From positions 62,001 to 126,000 of the forward strand of contig NZ_JAAGLU010000022.1 in the NCBI RefSeq assembly GCF_010550245.1: a stretch of DNA of 64,000 bases, written 5' to 3'. The DNA is from Streptomyces sp. SID12501 (GTDB lineage: Bacteria > Actinomycetota > Actinomycetes > Streptomycetales > Streptomycetaceae). Positions 1 to 8,514 of this stretch are shown piece by piece (within the stretch, counting starts at the first letter, position 1; each line of letters opens with the position of its first letter). Below the pieces are notes generated by a model, which had not been told where the DNA came from, did no database searches, and saw only the letters and a program-made list of their open reading frames with translations. A program made the translations under genes and the position numbers.

Positions 1-191
1 TCGAGGCCTTCGTACGGGAGGGCGCGGCCGACGGGTTCGTCCTCGTCCCGTATCTCACCCCGGGCGCCCTGGACGAGTTCGTGGACCGGGTCGTGCCGCT
101 GCTCCAGGAACGTGGCGCGTTCCGTACGGAATACGCGGGGACCACGCTGCGCTCGCACCTCGGGCTGGGCGAACCCGTATGGACGGGCTGA
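1..191 (+). CDS. FMN-dependent monooxygenase, NtaA/SnaA/DszA type (3' end only)
   Basis: Only the last 62 codons lie in the window; the reading frame enters at base 3 and stops at TGA 189-191. The visible C-terminus contains DGFVLVP, then [12 protein letters not shown], then FRTEY and TTLRSHLGL. This is the usual tail of the flavin-dependent, luciferase-fold monooxygenases that use FMNH2 from a separate reductase (nitrilotriacetate or dibenzothiophene sulfone monooxygenase group). The substrate cannot be inferred from the tail. The next gene starts 137 bp downstream on the same strand. Confidence 0.75.
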   Translation, partial: EAFVREGAADGFVLVPYLTPGALDEFVDRVVPLLQERGAFRTEYAGTTLRSHLGLGEPVWTG

Positions 192-328
192 CTGAGCGCC
201 GCACTTACAAAGATGACATACAGGTTGTGTACGGGCCGCGCGCGGAACGCGTGGTCCGGGGCGTGTGCCGAAGGCGGCGCGCGGTGGGTTTCCAGGGAGT
301 GAGCCGGCGTGGGTTCTGGAGTGGGTTC

Positions 329-1129
329 ATGACGGCGGACGGGTCCGAGGCGTGGCAGAAGTGGCACGAACGGCGCATCGAGACGGTGTCGGCGCCCTAC
401 GGACCCCTCGCACTCGTCGGTACGCACTGGCTCGAGGACTTTCCGGACGGTCGGCTTCCGGCCATCCCCGGCCGGTGGACGGCCGACGGTGACGTGATCG
501 TCCTGGCCGCCGGGGCCGAGGACGGGCTGACGCTCGACGGCGAGCCCTTCGCCGGGGAGGCCCGGCTGACCGCCGACGCCGGTCCGGCGGGCGCGGCCCG
601 GGTCGGTTTCGGCGAACGGCGCCTGGTCGTACTGGTGCGCGAGGGCAGCTGGGGTGTGCGCGACTTCGACCCCGACGCCCAGACGCGCACGGCGTTCAAG
701 GGCGTCGAGGTGACCCCGTACGACCCGCGCTGGTCGGTACCCGGCCGGTTCACGCCGTACGACGGGCGGCGCACTGTGCGTGTCGCGAACGCGGACGGGC
801 GGGAGCGCGGGCTCGGGCTCGGCGGTGAACTGGCGTTCTCGCTCGACGGGCAGGAGCAGACGCTGCGCGTGGCCGTCGAGGAGGGCGGCACGCTGTGGGC
901 CGTCTTCGCCGACTCGACCAGCGGTGACGGCAGTTACCGCTTCCGGTTCCTGCGCCCCGGGGCCCCGGATGCCGAGGGGCGCACAACGGTGGACTTCAAC
1001 CGGTCCCTGCTCCCACCGTGTGCGTTCGCCGACCATTTCGTCTGCCCCTTTCCGCCGCCGGGCAATACCCTGGGCGTCGCGATAGCCGCAGGGGAACGCG
1101 ACCTTCTCCAGGGCGCCGTGGTTCCTTGA
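329..1129 (+). CDS. DUF1684 family protein
   Basis: A 266-residue soluble protein with no signal peptide or membrane segment. The N-terminus (SEAWQKWHERRIETVSAPYG), the central VTPYDP motif and the C-terminal DFNRSLLPPCAFADHFVCPFPP block are the landmarks of DUF1684. The C-terminal block carries the only conserved-looking cysteines. I chose ATG 329 because residue conservation begins there; the frame is open further upstream to an ATG at 179, but those residues are Arg-rich and do not look like protein. Biochemical function is unknown. The gene is followed by a 200-bp gap before the protease gene and is probably transcribed alone. Confidence 0.8.
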   Translation: MTADGSEAWQKWHERRIETVSAPYGPLALVGTHWLEDFPDGRLPAIPGRWTADGDVIVLAAGAEDGLTLDGEPFAGEARLTADAGPAGAARVGFGERRLVVLVREGSWGVRDFDPDAQTRTAFKGVEVTPYDPRWSVPGRFTPYDGRRTVRVANADGRERGLGLGGELAFSLDGQEQTLRVAVEEGGTLWAVFADSTSGDGSYRFRFLRPGAPDAEGRTTVDFNRSLLPPCAFADHFVCPFPPPGNTLGVAIAAGERDLLQGAVVP

Positions 1130-1332
1130 TCAACTTCTGCGAGCCGTATGGGGGTTGAACAACGTGAGGCCGAAAGGCGCCCTTGCGTCGACCGGTCGAG
1201 CGGCCGAATACTCCCACCCAGCGCTTGTCAGGGTCACAGCATGTTCGGAATTCGGGCGGAGTGGACCCTGACTGCGCCTCACGGGCCCCGACCCCACGCG
1301 GGCCCCCGACTTCCCATGTGGAGGAACGACAA

Positions 1333-2241
1333 GTGAGGATCAAGCGCACCACCCCCCGCAGTGGCATCACGAGACGGACCCGGCTGATCGCCGTCAGCAC
1401 CGGACTCGTGGCCGCGGCCGCCATCGCGATCCCCAATGCGACCGCCGCCGACGTCAACACCTTCAGCACCGCCCAGCTCACCAAGGCGAGCGGCTCGGTG
1501 CTCAAGGCCGACATCCCGGGCACCGCCTGGGCCGTCGACGCCAAGACGAACCGCGTTGTCGTCACCGTCGACAGCACGGTCTCCAAGGCGGAGATCGCGA
1601 AGATCAAGCGACAGGCGGGCACCACCGCCGACGCCATCACCATCAAGAAGACCCCGGGCAAGTTCAGCAAACTGATCTCCGGCGGCGACGCGGTCTATGC
1701 GAGTAGCTGGCGCTGCTCCCTGGGCTTCAACGTCCGCAGCGGCTCCACCTACTACTTCCTGACCGCCGGTCACTGCACCGACGGCGCGGGCAGCTGGTGG
1801 TCCAACTCCGCTCATACGACTCTGCTCGGTGCGACCTACGGCTCCAGCTTCCCGACCAACGACTACGGGATCGTCAAGTACGCGAGCACCTACCCCGTCA
1901 GCTCGATCTCGGGCACCGTCGGCAGCGTCGACATCACCAGCGCCGCCACCCCGTCCGTGAACACCACGGTCTACCGCCGCGGTTCCACCACCGGCATCCA
2001 CAGCGGCCGGGTCACCGCGCTGAACGCGACCGTCAACTACGGCGGCGGCGACGTCGTCTACGGCATGATCCAGACCACGGTCTGCGCCGAGCCCGGCGAC
2101 TCCGGCGGCCCGCTCTACTCCAACGGCGGCGTCGCCTACGGTCTGACCTCGGGCGGCAGCGGCAACTGCTCCTCCGGTGGTACGACCTTCTTCCAGCCCG
2201 TCACGGAGGCACTGAGCGCCTACGGCGTCAGCGTCTTCTAG
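1333..2241 (+). CDS. Streptogrisin B-like secreted serine protease (S1 family)
   Basis: A 302-residue prepro-protease. GTG 1333 is the start because GGAGGA lies 10-15 bases upstream. A twin-Arg/Ala-rich signal peptide (to about residue 38) is followed by an alpha-lytic-type propeptide (about 40-114) and a mature domain beginning ISGGDAV near Ile115. The catalytic triad is visible: His147 in TAGHC, Asp177 in NDYGIV and Ser257 in GDSGGPL. The mature sequence is nearly the textbook SGPB sequence ([51 protein letters not shown]), so chymotrypsin-like specificity for large hydrophobic P1 residues is expected. It acts outside the cell. A broken relative of this family lies 1.2 kb downstream. Confidence 0.93.
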   Translation: MRIKRTTPRSGITRRTRLIAVSTGLVAAAAIAIPNATAADVNTFSTAQLTKASGSVLKADIPGTAWAVDAKTNRVVVTVDSTVSKAEIAKIKRQAGTTADAITIKKTPGKFSKLISGGDAVYASSWRCSLGFNVRSGSTYYFLTAGHCTDGAGSWWSNSAHTTLLGATYGSSFPTNDYGIVKYASTYPVSSISGTVGSVDITSAATPSVNTTVYRRGSTTGIHSGRVTALNATVNYGGGDVVYGMIQTTVCAEPGDSGGPLYSNGGVAYGLTSGGSGNCSSGGTTFFQPVTEALSAYGVSVF

Positions 2242-2384
2242 GGCAGGCCACGGCACCATCGGTTTCCGCACGGTCTGACCTGCAGCCGGCAGCAGCAGGA
2301 GAGCCCTCGTACGCAACTCGTGTGCGGGGGCTCGCCCTTGTCCGCCTGGCGGAGTTACCTTCGGAGTACAGGAAGAAGTACGGA

Positions 2385-2456
2385 AAGTATCGGCAGGACG
2401 AGAAGCACCCGCCGAACGAGAAGTACACGCGGTACGGGAAGTACACGCGGTACGGG
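2385..2456 (+). repeat. Four tandem 18-bp units upstream of the slipin gene
   Basis: Bases 2421-2438 and 2439-2456 are identical 18-mers (aagtacacgcggtacggg). The two preceding 18-base blocks (2385-2402 and 2403-2420) are diverged copies that keep the leading aag and the spacing. The array ends 44 bp before the slipin ATG. One frame reads through it as hexapeptides beginning with Lys, but I see no ribosome-binding site or conserved protein around it. It is more likely a DNA-level or leader repeat. Confidence 0.7.
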
Positions 2457-2500
2457 AAGTCTCCCCTGCATACGCCCACTTCGGACCCTGGGGGGCCGGC

Positions 2501-3439
2501 ATGGTCGAGGAGCTGGTGACGGCGGGAGTCGCTGTCGCGTCCGCCGGAGTGCTGTACGTGGCGGCTGCGGCGCGGGTCGTCAAACAGTACGAGCGGGGCG
2601 TGGTGTTCCGGCTCGGGCGGCTCTTGTCGAATGTGCGCGGACCCGGGTTCACCGTGATCGTGCCCTTCGTGGACAAGATCCGAAAAGTCAACATGCAGAT
2701 CGTGACGATGCCTGTGCCCGCGCAGGAGGGCATCACGCGGGACAACGTCACGGTCCGGGTCGACGCGGTCGTCTACTTCAAGGTGGTCGACGCGGCCGAG
2801 GCGGTCGTCCAGGTCGAGGACTACCGGTTCGCGGTCTCGCAGATGGCGCAGACCTCGCTGCGGTCGATCATCGGCAAGAGCGACCTGGACGAGCTGCTGT
2901 CCAACCGTGAAAAGCTCAACCAGGGGCTGGAGCTGATGATCGACAGCCCGGCGATCGGCTGGGGTGTGCAGATCGACCGGGTCGAGATCAAGGACGTCTC
3001 CCTGCCGGAGACCATGAAGCGCTCGATGGCCCGGCAGGCCGAGGCCGACCGTGAACGCCGGGCGCGGATCATCAACGCGGACGCCGAGTTGCAGGCGTCG
3101 AAGAAGCTCGCGGAGGCCGCCGGAGTGATGTCCGAGCAGCCCGCCGCGCTCCAACTCCGGCTGCTCCAGACGGTGGTGGCGGTCGCGGCGGAGAAGAACT
3201 CGACGCTCGTCCTGCCCTTCCCGGTGGAACTGCTCCGCTTCCTGGAACGGGCCCAGCAGCCGGCCGCGCCGCCGGTCGCACCAGCGGCGGCACAGCCGGT
3301 CGCGCCCTCGGCAGCGCCGGCGCCGGTGGAGATCGCCGAGCGAACCGAGCGATCCGAGCAATCGGTGCGGGAGCAACTGCCGTCCGCCGCATCCCTGTTG
3401 GATTCGAACTCCGAAAGGGCGAGTTCAAGGCAGGACTAG
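2501..3439 (+). CDS. Slipin / stomatin-like SPFH (band 7) membrane protein
   Basis: 312 residues. A hydrophobic N-terminal anchor (about 5-25) is followed by the band 7/SPFH domain: VKQYERGVVFRLGR, then PGFTVIVPFVDKI, then DNVTVRVDAVVYFKV, then LRSIIGKSDLDELL. A helical region (ERRARIINADAELQASKKLAEAA) and the LPFPVELLRFLE segment are typical of slipins. The last 70 residues are a Pro/Ala-rich tail. SPFH proteins oligomerise on the inner face of the membrane and organise membrane microdomains; bacterial slipins often partner with a NfeD protein, but none is adjacent here. ATG 2501 is the only start in frame near the conserved N-terminus. Confidence 0.9.
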   Translation: MVEELVTAGVAVASAGVLYVAAAARVVKQYERGVVFRLGRLLSNVRGPGFTVIVPFVDKIRKVNMQIVTMPVPAQEGITRDNVTVRVDAVVYFKVVDAAEAVVQVEDYRFAVSQMAQTSLRSIIGKSDLDELLSNREKLNQGLELMIDSPAIGWGVQIDRVEIKDVSLPETMKRSMARQAEADRERRARIINADAELQASKKLAEAAGVMSEQPAALQLRLLQTVVAVAAEKNSTLVLPFPVELLRFLERAQQPAAPPVAPAAAQPVAPSAAPAPVEIAERTERSEQSVREQLPSAASLLDSNSERASSRQD

Positions 3440-3460
3440 ACCTCACGGTCCGCTCACTCG

Positions 3461-3655
3461 TTGCTCACGCGTGGTGTTCGCAGTGCGGGTGTCACCGTGG
3501 TGGGTGCGGGCATCACCGTACTCGTCGCCGCGGGAGTGACCTTCCGGAGTGCGAACGCGAGTGAGGCCGTGACCGCGGGACTGCGGCTCGGGCGGGGAGA
3601 CCTGCTTCCAGCCGGTCACGGAGGCGCTGTCGGCCATCGATAAGCAGATCGACGC
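3461..3655 (+). pseudogene. Remnant of a secreted S1 (streptogrisin-type) protease with the middle deleted
   Basis: One frame starting at TTG 3461 (or a nearby alternative) reads as a signal peptide: GVTVVGAGITVLVAAGVTF followed by SANASEA. From about 3576 a different frame reads [20 protein letters not shown], the C-terminal block of streptogrisin-like proteases (compare [18 protein letters not shown] in the intact gene at 1333-2241). Everything between, including the propeptide and the whole catalytic triad, is absent, and the two pieces are out of frame. I infer a large internal deletion near 3570. The tail frame runs on to a stop at 3851-3853 without further similarity. It cannot make a protease. 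Confidence 0.7.
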
Positions 3656-3899
3656 AGATCGGCTGAGGCTTCTCCTTCCACGCATCACCCCTTTCCCGGG
3701 CCGATTGGTCCGGGACGGTCCCGTCCCTGGTTTCCGGGAGGCGGGATTTCGTCGTTCGCGAGGCCGAACGGAGGGAGCAGGGAGGGGGCAGGGATGGGGC
3801 AGGAGCGGGCTGTGGCGGTGCCGACCGCCTCGGGTCGCCCACCGTCGCCCTTGATCAGGTCGCTGACCGGGGCCGATGGGGCTAGAGTGAACGAATCAA

Positions 3900-3915
3900 T
3901 CGAACGGAAGTGCGA
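3900..3915 (+). promoter_or_regulatory. Probable LexA (SOS) box 1 upstream of dnaE2
   Basis: TCGAACGGAAGTGCGA differs at one base from the actinobacterial LexA consensus TCGAAC-N4-GTTCGA. It is centred about 80 bp upstream of the dnaE2 ATG. Together with a second near-match 34 bp downstream it implies DNA-damage control of the dnaE2 operon. Confidence 0.6.
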
Positions 3916-3933
3916 ATCGGTGTGAGTCGATTA

Positions 3934-3949
3934 TCGAACTGGTGATCGA
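3934..3949 (+). promoter_or_regulatory. Probable LexA (SOS) box 2 upstream of dnaE2
   Basis: TCGAACTGGTGATCGA again differs at a single position from TCGAAC-N4-GTTCGA. Its centre is 34 bp (about three helical turns) from that of box 1, which fits co-operative binding on one DNA face. It ends 39 bp before the dnaE2 start. Confidence 0.6.
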
Positions 3950-3988
3950 TTAAGTGGCTGAAAAGGGGTGGAGTGATGGAGGTGCGGC

Positions 3989-6900
3989 ATGACGGGCTTC
4001 GCTCATCTGCACGTCGCGTCCGGTTACTCCGCCCGCTATGGCGCCGCCCACCCCGAGCAGCTCGCCCGGCGGGCCGCCGAACGTGGCATGGGGACGCTGG
4101 CCCTCACCGACCGGGACACGGTCACCGGCGCCGTACGGTTCGCCCGGGCCTGTGCGAAGGAAGGGGTGCGGCCGGTCTTCGGCGTCGACCTGGCGGTGGC
4201 CGCCCTCGCGCCGCCGCCCCCGGACCGGCGGCGCCGTACCCCGGTGCGCGGCGGCGCCCATGTGGTCGAGCCGCCGCTGCGGTTCACGCTGCTCGCGCAG
4301 GACGGGGCCGGATGGGCGCGGCTGTGCCGGATCACGTCGGCCGCGCATGTCGGTACGGCGTCCGGCGCGGCGCCTGTGGTGGTGCCGTGGGAGGCGCTGC
4401 GTGAGTACGGCGGCCCCGGTCTGACCGTACTGCTCGGCCCGCTCTCGGAGCCGGTGCGGGCGCTGGCGGTGGGCCGGGAGGATGTCGCGGTGCGGCTGCT
4501 GGCGCCGTGGAAGGAGATCTTCGGGAAGGGGGTCCGGTTGGAAGCCGTTGCGCAGAAACGTTTCGCCACGGGTCCGGGATCCCTGCGCCTCGCCGCCCGC
4601 ACCCTCGCCCTGGCCGACCGCACCCGCACCCCCGCCGTCCTCACCAACGCCGTCCGCTACACCGACCCGGGCCAGCACCGCCTCGCCGACGTCCTGGACG
4701 CCGCCCGGCTGCTGCGCCCGATCGACCGGAACCGCCTCGACACCGGACAGCGGTGGCTCAAGGGCGAGAGAGAAATGGCGGTCGTCGCGCGGATGGTCAC
4801 CGAGTGCGCCGGAGCGGACGTCCGAAGGGCCCGCCGTCTGATGGCGGACACCGTGGACACGGCGGCCTCGTGCCGCCTCGACCCGGCGTCGGACCTCGGG
4901 CTCGGCACCCGGCACTTCCCGGAACCCTCGCTCTTCGGCGCCGAGCATCGAGCGCATCAAGGGCATCGAGCGGACGGAGCCGCACAACTGCTGCGCCGGC
5001 AGTGCGAGGAGGGCCTGGCCCGACACGGCCTCGACCACGACCGGGAGGCGCTCGACCGGCTGGCCGAAGAGCTCAGGGTGATCTCCGCGCTGGAGTACGA
5101 CTCGTACTTCCTCGCCGTCGGCCAGGTCGTCGCCGACATCCGGGCCAGGGGCATCCGCGTCGCGGCCCGCGGTTCGGGGGCCGGCTCGCTGGTCTGCCAC
5201 GCCCTGGACATCGCCACCGCGAACCCGCTCGACCACCGCCTGCTGTTCGAACGCTTCCTGAGCGTGCGCCGCAGGTCGCTGCCCGACATCGACATCGACG
5301 TGGAATCCGCCCGGCGCCTGGAGTGCTACGACGCGATCTTCGAACGCTTCGGCAAGGAACGGGTCGCGGTCACCGCGATGCCCGAGACCTACCGGGCACG
5401 CAGGGCTCTACGAGACACCGGCCTCGCGCTCGGCATCGCACCCGCGGACGTCGACCGGATCGCCAAGAGCTTCCCGCACCTGCGCGCCTCCGACATCACC
5501 GGCGCCCTCGCCGAACTGCCCGAACTGCGTCAACTGGCAGCCGAGGCGCACCGGTTCGGACCACTGTGGGAGCTGGCGGAAGGCCTCGACTCCCTGGTCC
5601 ACGGCATGGCCATGCACCCCTGCGGCGTGGTCATCAGCGACGCCACCCTGCTGGACCGGCTGCCGGTGCAGCCCACGCCCCAGGGCGACTACCCCATGGC
5701 GATGGCGGCGAAGGAGGAGATCGAGGAACTGGGCAACATCAAGCTCGACGTCCTGGGCGTGCGGATGCAGTCCGCGATGGCCCACGCCGTCACCGAGATC
5801 GAACGCACCACCGGCAACCACATCGACCTCGACGACCCCCAACAGGTCCCGCTCGACGACGTCTTCGCGTTCAAACTCATCCAGGAGAGCCGGACCCTGG
5901 GTCTCTTCCAGCTGGAGTCGCCCGGCCAGCAGGACCTGCTCTCCCGGCTCCAGCCGCGCGACCCGCAGGACGTCATCGCCGACATCAGCCTCTTCCGCCC
6001 CGGCCCGGTCGCGGGCGGCATGCCGGAGCGGTACATCGCCGCCCGGCACGGCGGCACACCGGCGTACGCCCACCCGGACCTGGAACCGGTGCTCGCCGAC
6101 ACCTACGGCGTGACCATCTGGCACGAGCAGATCATCGAGACGCTGCATGTGATGACCGGCTGCGACCTGGCCCTCGCGGAGATCGCCCGGCGCGCGCTCG
6201 GAGACAAGGACAGGCTGCCCGCGATCAGGGACTGGTTCCACGGCCTGGCACGCCCGCGTGGCTACAGCGCGGCCGTCCGGGACGAGGTCTGGAGGACCGT
6301 CGAGGCCTTCGGCGCCTATGGCTTCTGCCGGGCCCACGCGGTCGCCTTCGCCGTGCCTGCACTGCAGAGCGCCTGGCTCAAGGCCCACTATCCGGCGTTC
6401 CTGCTGGCCGGCCTGCTCGAACACGACCCCGGTATGTGGCCCAAGCACGTCCTCGTCGCCGACGCCCGCCGGGGCGGCGTACAGGTCCTGCCCGTCGACA
6501 TCAACCGCTCCCGGGTGAGGCACACCGTGGAGAAGACCGACGGAGAGCGGTGGGGTGTGCGGCTCGCGCTGTCCGGGGTGCACGGCATCGGTGAGGAGGA
6601 GTGCGCCAGGATCGAGGAGGGGCAGCCCTACGGATCGCTGTCGGACCTCTGGCAGCGGGGCCGGCCCAGCAGGCCGGTCGCCGAACGCCTCGCCGAGATC
6701 GGCGCCCTGAACTGTCTCCACGACGGACGCCTCACCCGGCGCGATCTGCTGCTCCAGATCGCCGAGTTGCACCGGCAGTCCCGCAACCGTTCCGCGCACG
6801 AGGGCCAACTGCCCATCGAGGCAGGCGCAGTTGGCGGTGCGGAGCCGAGCGGGTTGCCCGAGATGACCGGACGTGAGGCCCTCAGCGCCGAGTTGAGCAC

Positions 6901-7462
6901 CCTCGGCATCGACGTCTCCAGGCATCTGATGGAGCACCACCACCGGCTGTTGCGGGAGATCGGCGCGACCGACGCGGCCCATCTGACCGGACTGCGCGCC
7001 GGTCGGCAGGTGCTGGTCGCCGGGGTGCGGGCCTCCACCCAGACCCCGCCGATCGCCAGCGGCAAGCGGATCATCTTCGTGACGCTTGAGGACGGCTCGG
7101 GCCTGGTCGACCTGGCCTTCTTCGAGGATTCGCACCCGGCGTGCGCCTACACCGTCTTCCACAGCGGGCTGCTGCTGGTGCGCGGCACGGTCCAGGTGCG
7201 CGGCACCCGCCGTACCGTCGTCGGCTCCATGGCCTGGGACCTCGACGAGATCGCCGCCGCCCGCCGCGACAACGGCCCCCAGGCCGCCCTCGCCCTCCTC
7301 GGCGCCGCCCGCCCGCACCCGACCCCCGCCCAGCCGCAGCGCACCCTGGCCAACGGCAGCACCGGCGCCCGGTTGCACCCCTACGCCGACCTCCAGCCCG
7401 CCGGCACCCGCTCGGCCGACCTGAAGAAGTTCGGCCACACCAGCCCCGGGAGCGCGGGATGA
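3989..7462 (+). CDS. dnaE2: Error-prone DNA polymerase III alpha subunit DnaE2 (ImuC)
   Basis: 1157 residues, the usual DnaE2 length. The N-terminal PHP domain opens with FAHLHVASGYSARYG, diagnostic of DnaE2. The palm keeps the catalytic aspartates in PDIDIDVE (residues 432-439) and the third acidic residue in KLDVLGVRMQS. The fingers block GLFQLESPGQQ and the tandem helix-hairpin-helix region (LSGVHGIGEEECARI) follow, then a C-terminal OB fold (FVTLEDGSGLVDLAFFE). DnaE2 is the translesion polymerase of the SOS mutasome and needs ImuB for access to the sliding clamp. Two LexA-type sites precede it and its stop overlaps the next start, so the pair forms one SOS operon. ATG 3989 follows a GGAGGTG ribosome-binding site. 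Confidence 0.95.
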   Translation: MTGFAHLHVASGYSARYGAAHPEQLARRAAERGMGTLALTDRDTVTGAVRFARACAKEGVRPVFGVDLAVAALAPPPPDRRRRTPVRGGAHVVEPPLRFTLLAQDGAGWARLCRITSAAHVGTASGAAPVVVPWEALREYGGPGLTVLLGPLSEPVRALAVGREDVAVRLLAPWKEIFGKGVRLEAVAQKRFATGPGSLRLAARTLALADRTRTPAVLTNAVRYTDPGQHRLADVLDAARLLRPIDRNRLDTGQRWLKGEREMAVVARMVTECAGADVRRARRLMADTVDTAASCRLDPASDLGLGTRHFPEPSLFGAEHRAHQGHRADGAAQLLRRQCEEGLARHGLDHDREALDRLAEELRVISALEYDSYFLAVGQVVADIRARGIRVAARGSGAGSLVCHALDIATANPLDHRLLFERFLSVRRRSLPDIDIDVESARRLECYDAIFERFGKERVAVTAMPETYRARRALRDTGLALGIAPADVDRIAKSFPHLRASDITGALAELPELRQLAAEAHRFGPLWELAEGLDSLVHGMAMHPCGVVISDATLLDRLPVQPTPQGDYPMAMAAKEEIEELGNIKLDVLGVRMQSAMAHAVTEIERTTGNHIDLDDPQQVPLDDVFAFKLIQESRTLGLFQLESPGQQDLLSRLQPRDPQDVIADISLFRPGPVAGGMPERYIAARHGGTPAYAHPDLEPVLADTYGVTIWHEQIIETLHVMTGCDLALAEIARRALGDKDRLPAIRDWFHGLARPRGYSAAVRDEVWRTVEAFGAYGFCRAHAVAFAVPALQSAWLKAHYPAFLLAGLLEHDPGMWPKHVLVADARRGGVQVLPVDINRSRVRHTVEKTDGERWGVRLALSGVHGIGEEECARIEEGQPYGSLSDLWQRGRPSRPVAERLAEIGALNCLHDGRLTRRDLLLQIAELHRQSRNRSAHEGQLPIEAGAVGGAEPSGLPEMTGREALSAELSTLGIDVSRHLMEHHHRLLREIGATDAAHLTGLRAGRQVLVAGVRASTQTPPIASGKRIIFVTLEDGSGLVDLAFFEDSHPACAYTVFHSGLLLVRGTVQVRGTRRTVVGSMAWDLDEIAAARRDNGPQAALALLGAARPHPTPAQPQRTLANGSTGARLHPYADLQPAGTRSADLKKFGHTSPGSAG

Positions 7463-8514
7463 GCGGGACGGGCGGGACGGCCGCACGGCAGCGGCATATC
7501 GCCCACCTCCACCTCCACCTTCATGCCGGACTGTCCGAGGCCGGCCATGACGCCGTAATCGAACTGGTGTCTGGTATCACGCCGCACATCCAGGTCGTCC
7601 CGCCGAACGCCGTGCAGCTCGACCTGACCTCGGCGCTCCGCTACTTCGACAAGTCTCCTTACGACGTCGTCCAGATGGTGATGCTCAGGCTCAAGGGCCT
7701 GTACGGCATCGACTGCAGTGCCGGGCTCGCGGGCAACCGCATGCTGGCGGCGATGGCGGCCGACGCCTCCGCGCCGGGCGAGACCACCCGGGTGTCCGCC
7801 GAGCAGGCCGCCGACTGGCTGGGTCCGCGGCCGGTCACCGCGCTGCCCGGGATCGGCCGCACCACGACGGAGCTGCTCGGCAGGTACGGCCTGCACACCA
7901 TCGGTCAGGTCGTCGACCTTCCGGCGGGGACCCTGCAGCGACTTCTCGGCGCGGGCCCCGCCCGGCTGCTGGCCGAGCGTGCGCGGGGGCACGACCCCCG
8001 CCCGGTCACCCTTTCGGAACCGTCGGCGCATCTCGTCGCCGACCTGGTCCTGGTCCGTGACTGCCTGGATCCGGCGCAGCATCACCGGGCGGTTCTGGGG
8101 CTCGCCGACCGGATCGGCGGGCGCCTGCGCGGTGAACGGCGGACCGCCGGCCGGATCACCCTCACGGTGCGGTACGCCGACCGCAGCTCCACCACCCGTA
8201 CGCGCACGCTGCCGGAGCCGACCAGTCACTCACCCGCCCTCGCCTCGGCCGCCCTGGGTCTGCTGACCGCCCTTGGACTGCAGCGGGCGAGAGTCCGCGC
8301 CTTCGTGATCCGCGCCGACGCCCTGGTGCCGGCCGACAGCTCCCACCGCCAGCTCTCCCTGGACCCCGGCGACGCCCGCGCCCACGCCGCCGAAGCCGCC
8401 GCGGACCGTGCCCGGCGGCGCTTCGGGCCGGAGGCCGTACGCCCGGCCGCGCTGGCCGTGGCTCCACGGGAGCCCTGGAACATGGCCGCCGGACCGGATC
8501 CGGCGGGCGGGTAG
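7459..8514 (+). CDS. Y-family DNA polymerase paralogue without catalytic residues (ImuB-like mutasome adaptor)
   Basis: 351 residues; the ATG overlaps the dnaE2 stop (ATGA), so translation is coupled. The fold is Y-family: NRMLAAMAA, the helix-hairpin-helix stretch ALPGIGRTTTELLGRYGLHTIGQV, and a little-finger domain with TLTVRYADRS. The active-site signatures are missing: the DinB motif DMDAFFASVE is replaced by HLHLHAGLSEA, and the SxDE motif by VQLDLTSAL. It should therefore bind DNA or partners but not polymerise. A clamp-binding-like peptide QLSLDP is at residues 298-303. These are the features of ImuB, which bridges DnaE2 and the beta clamp. It is shorter than typical ImuB, and no ImuA gene is adjacent. 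Automatic annotation would probably call it DNA polymerase IV. Confidence 0.85.
   Translation: MSGTGGTAARQRHIAHLHLHLHAGLSEAGHDAVIELVSGITPHIQVVPPNAVQLDLTSALRYFDKSPYDVVQMVMLRLKGLYGIDCSAGLAGNRMLAAMAADASAPGETTRVSAEQAADWLGPRPVTALPGIGRTTTELLGRYGLHTIGQVVDLPAGTLQRLLGAGPARLLAERARGHDPRPVTLSEPSAHLVADLVLVRDCLDPAQHHRAVLGLADRIGGRLRGERRTAGRITLTVRYADRSSTTRTRTLPEPTSHSPALASAALGLLTALGLQRARVRAFVIRADALVPADSSHRQLSLDPGDARAHAAEAAADRARRRFGPEAVRPAALAVAPREPWNMAAGPDPAGG

Noticed and set aside
2241-2519. Hexapeptide-repeat small protein across the 18-bp array
   Set aside because: No ribosome-binding site, no conserved ends and it runs in from a shadow frame; kept only as a DNA repeat.
1279-2751. A 490-codon open frame on the minus strand across the protease gene
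   Set aside because: It is antisense to the streptogrisin gene and slipin start; the translation is Gly/Val/Asp/Arg-rich with no domain, a known artefact of GC-rich coding DNA.
5408-7486. A 692-codon minus-strand frame inside dnaE2
   Set aside because: Low-complexity antisense shadow of dnaE2; third-position GC bias supports the plus strand only.
7459-8514. Naming this gene dinB / DNA polymerase IV
   Set aside because: The catalytic acidic motifs are absent, so an active polymerase is not supported.
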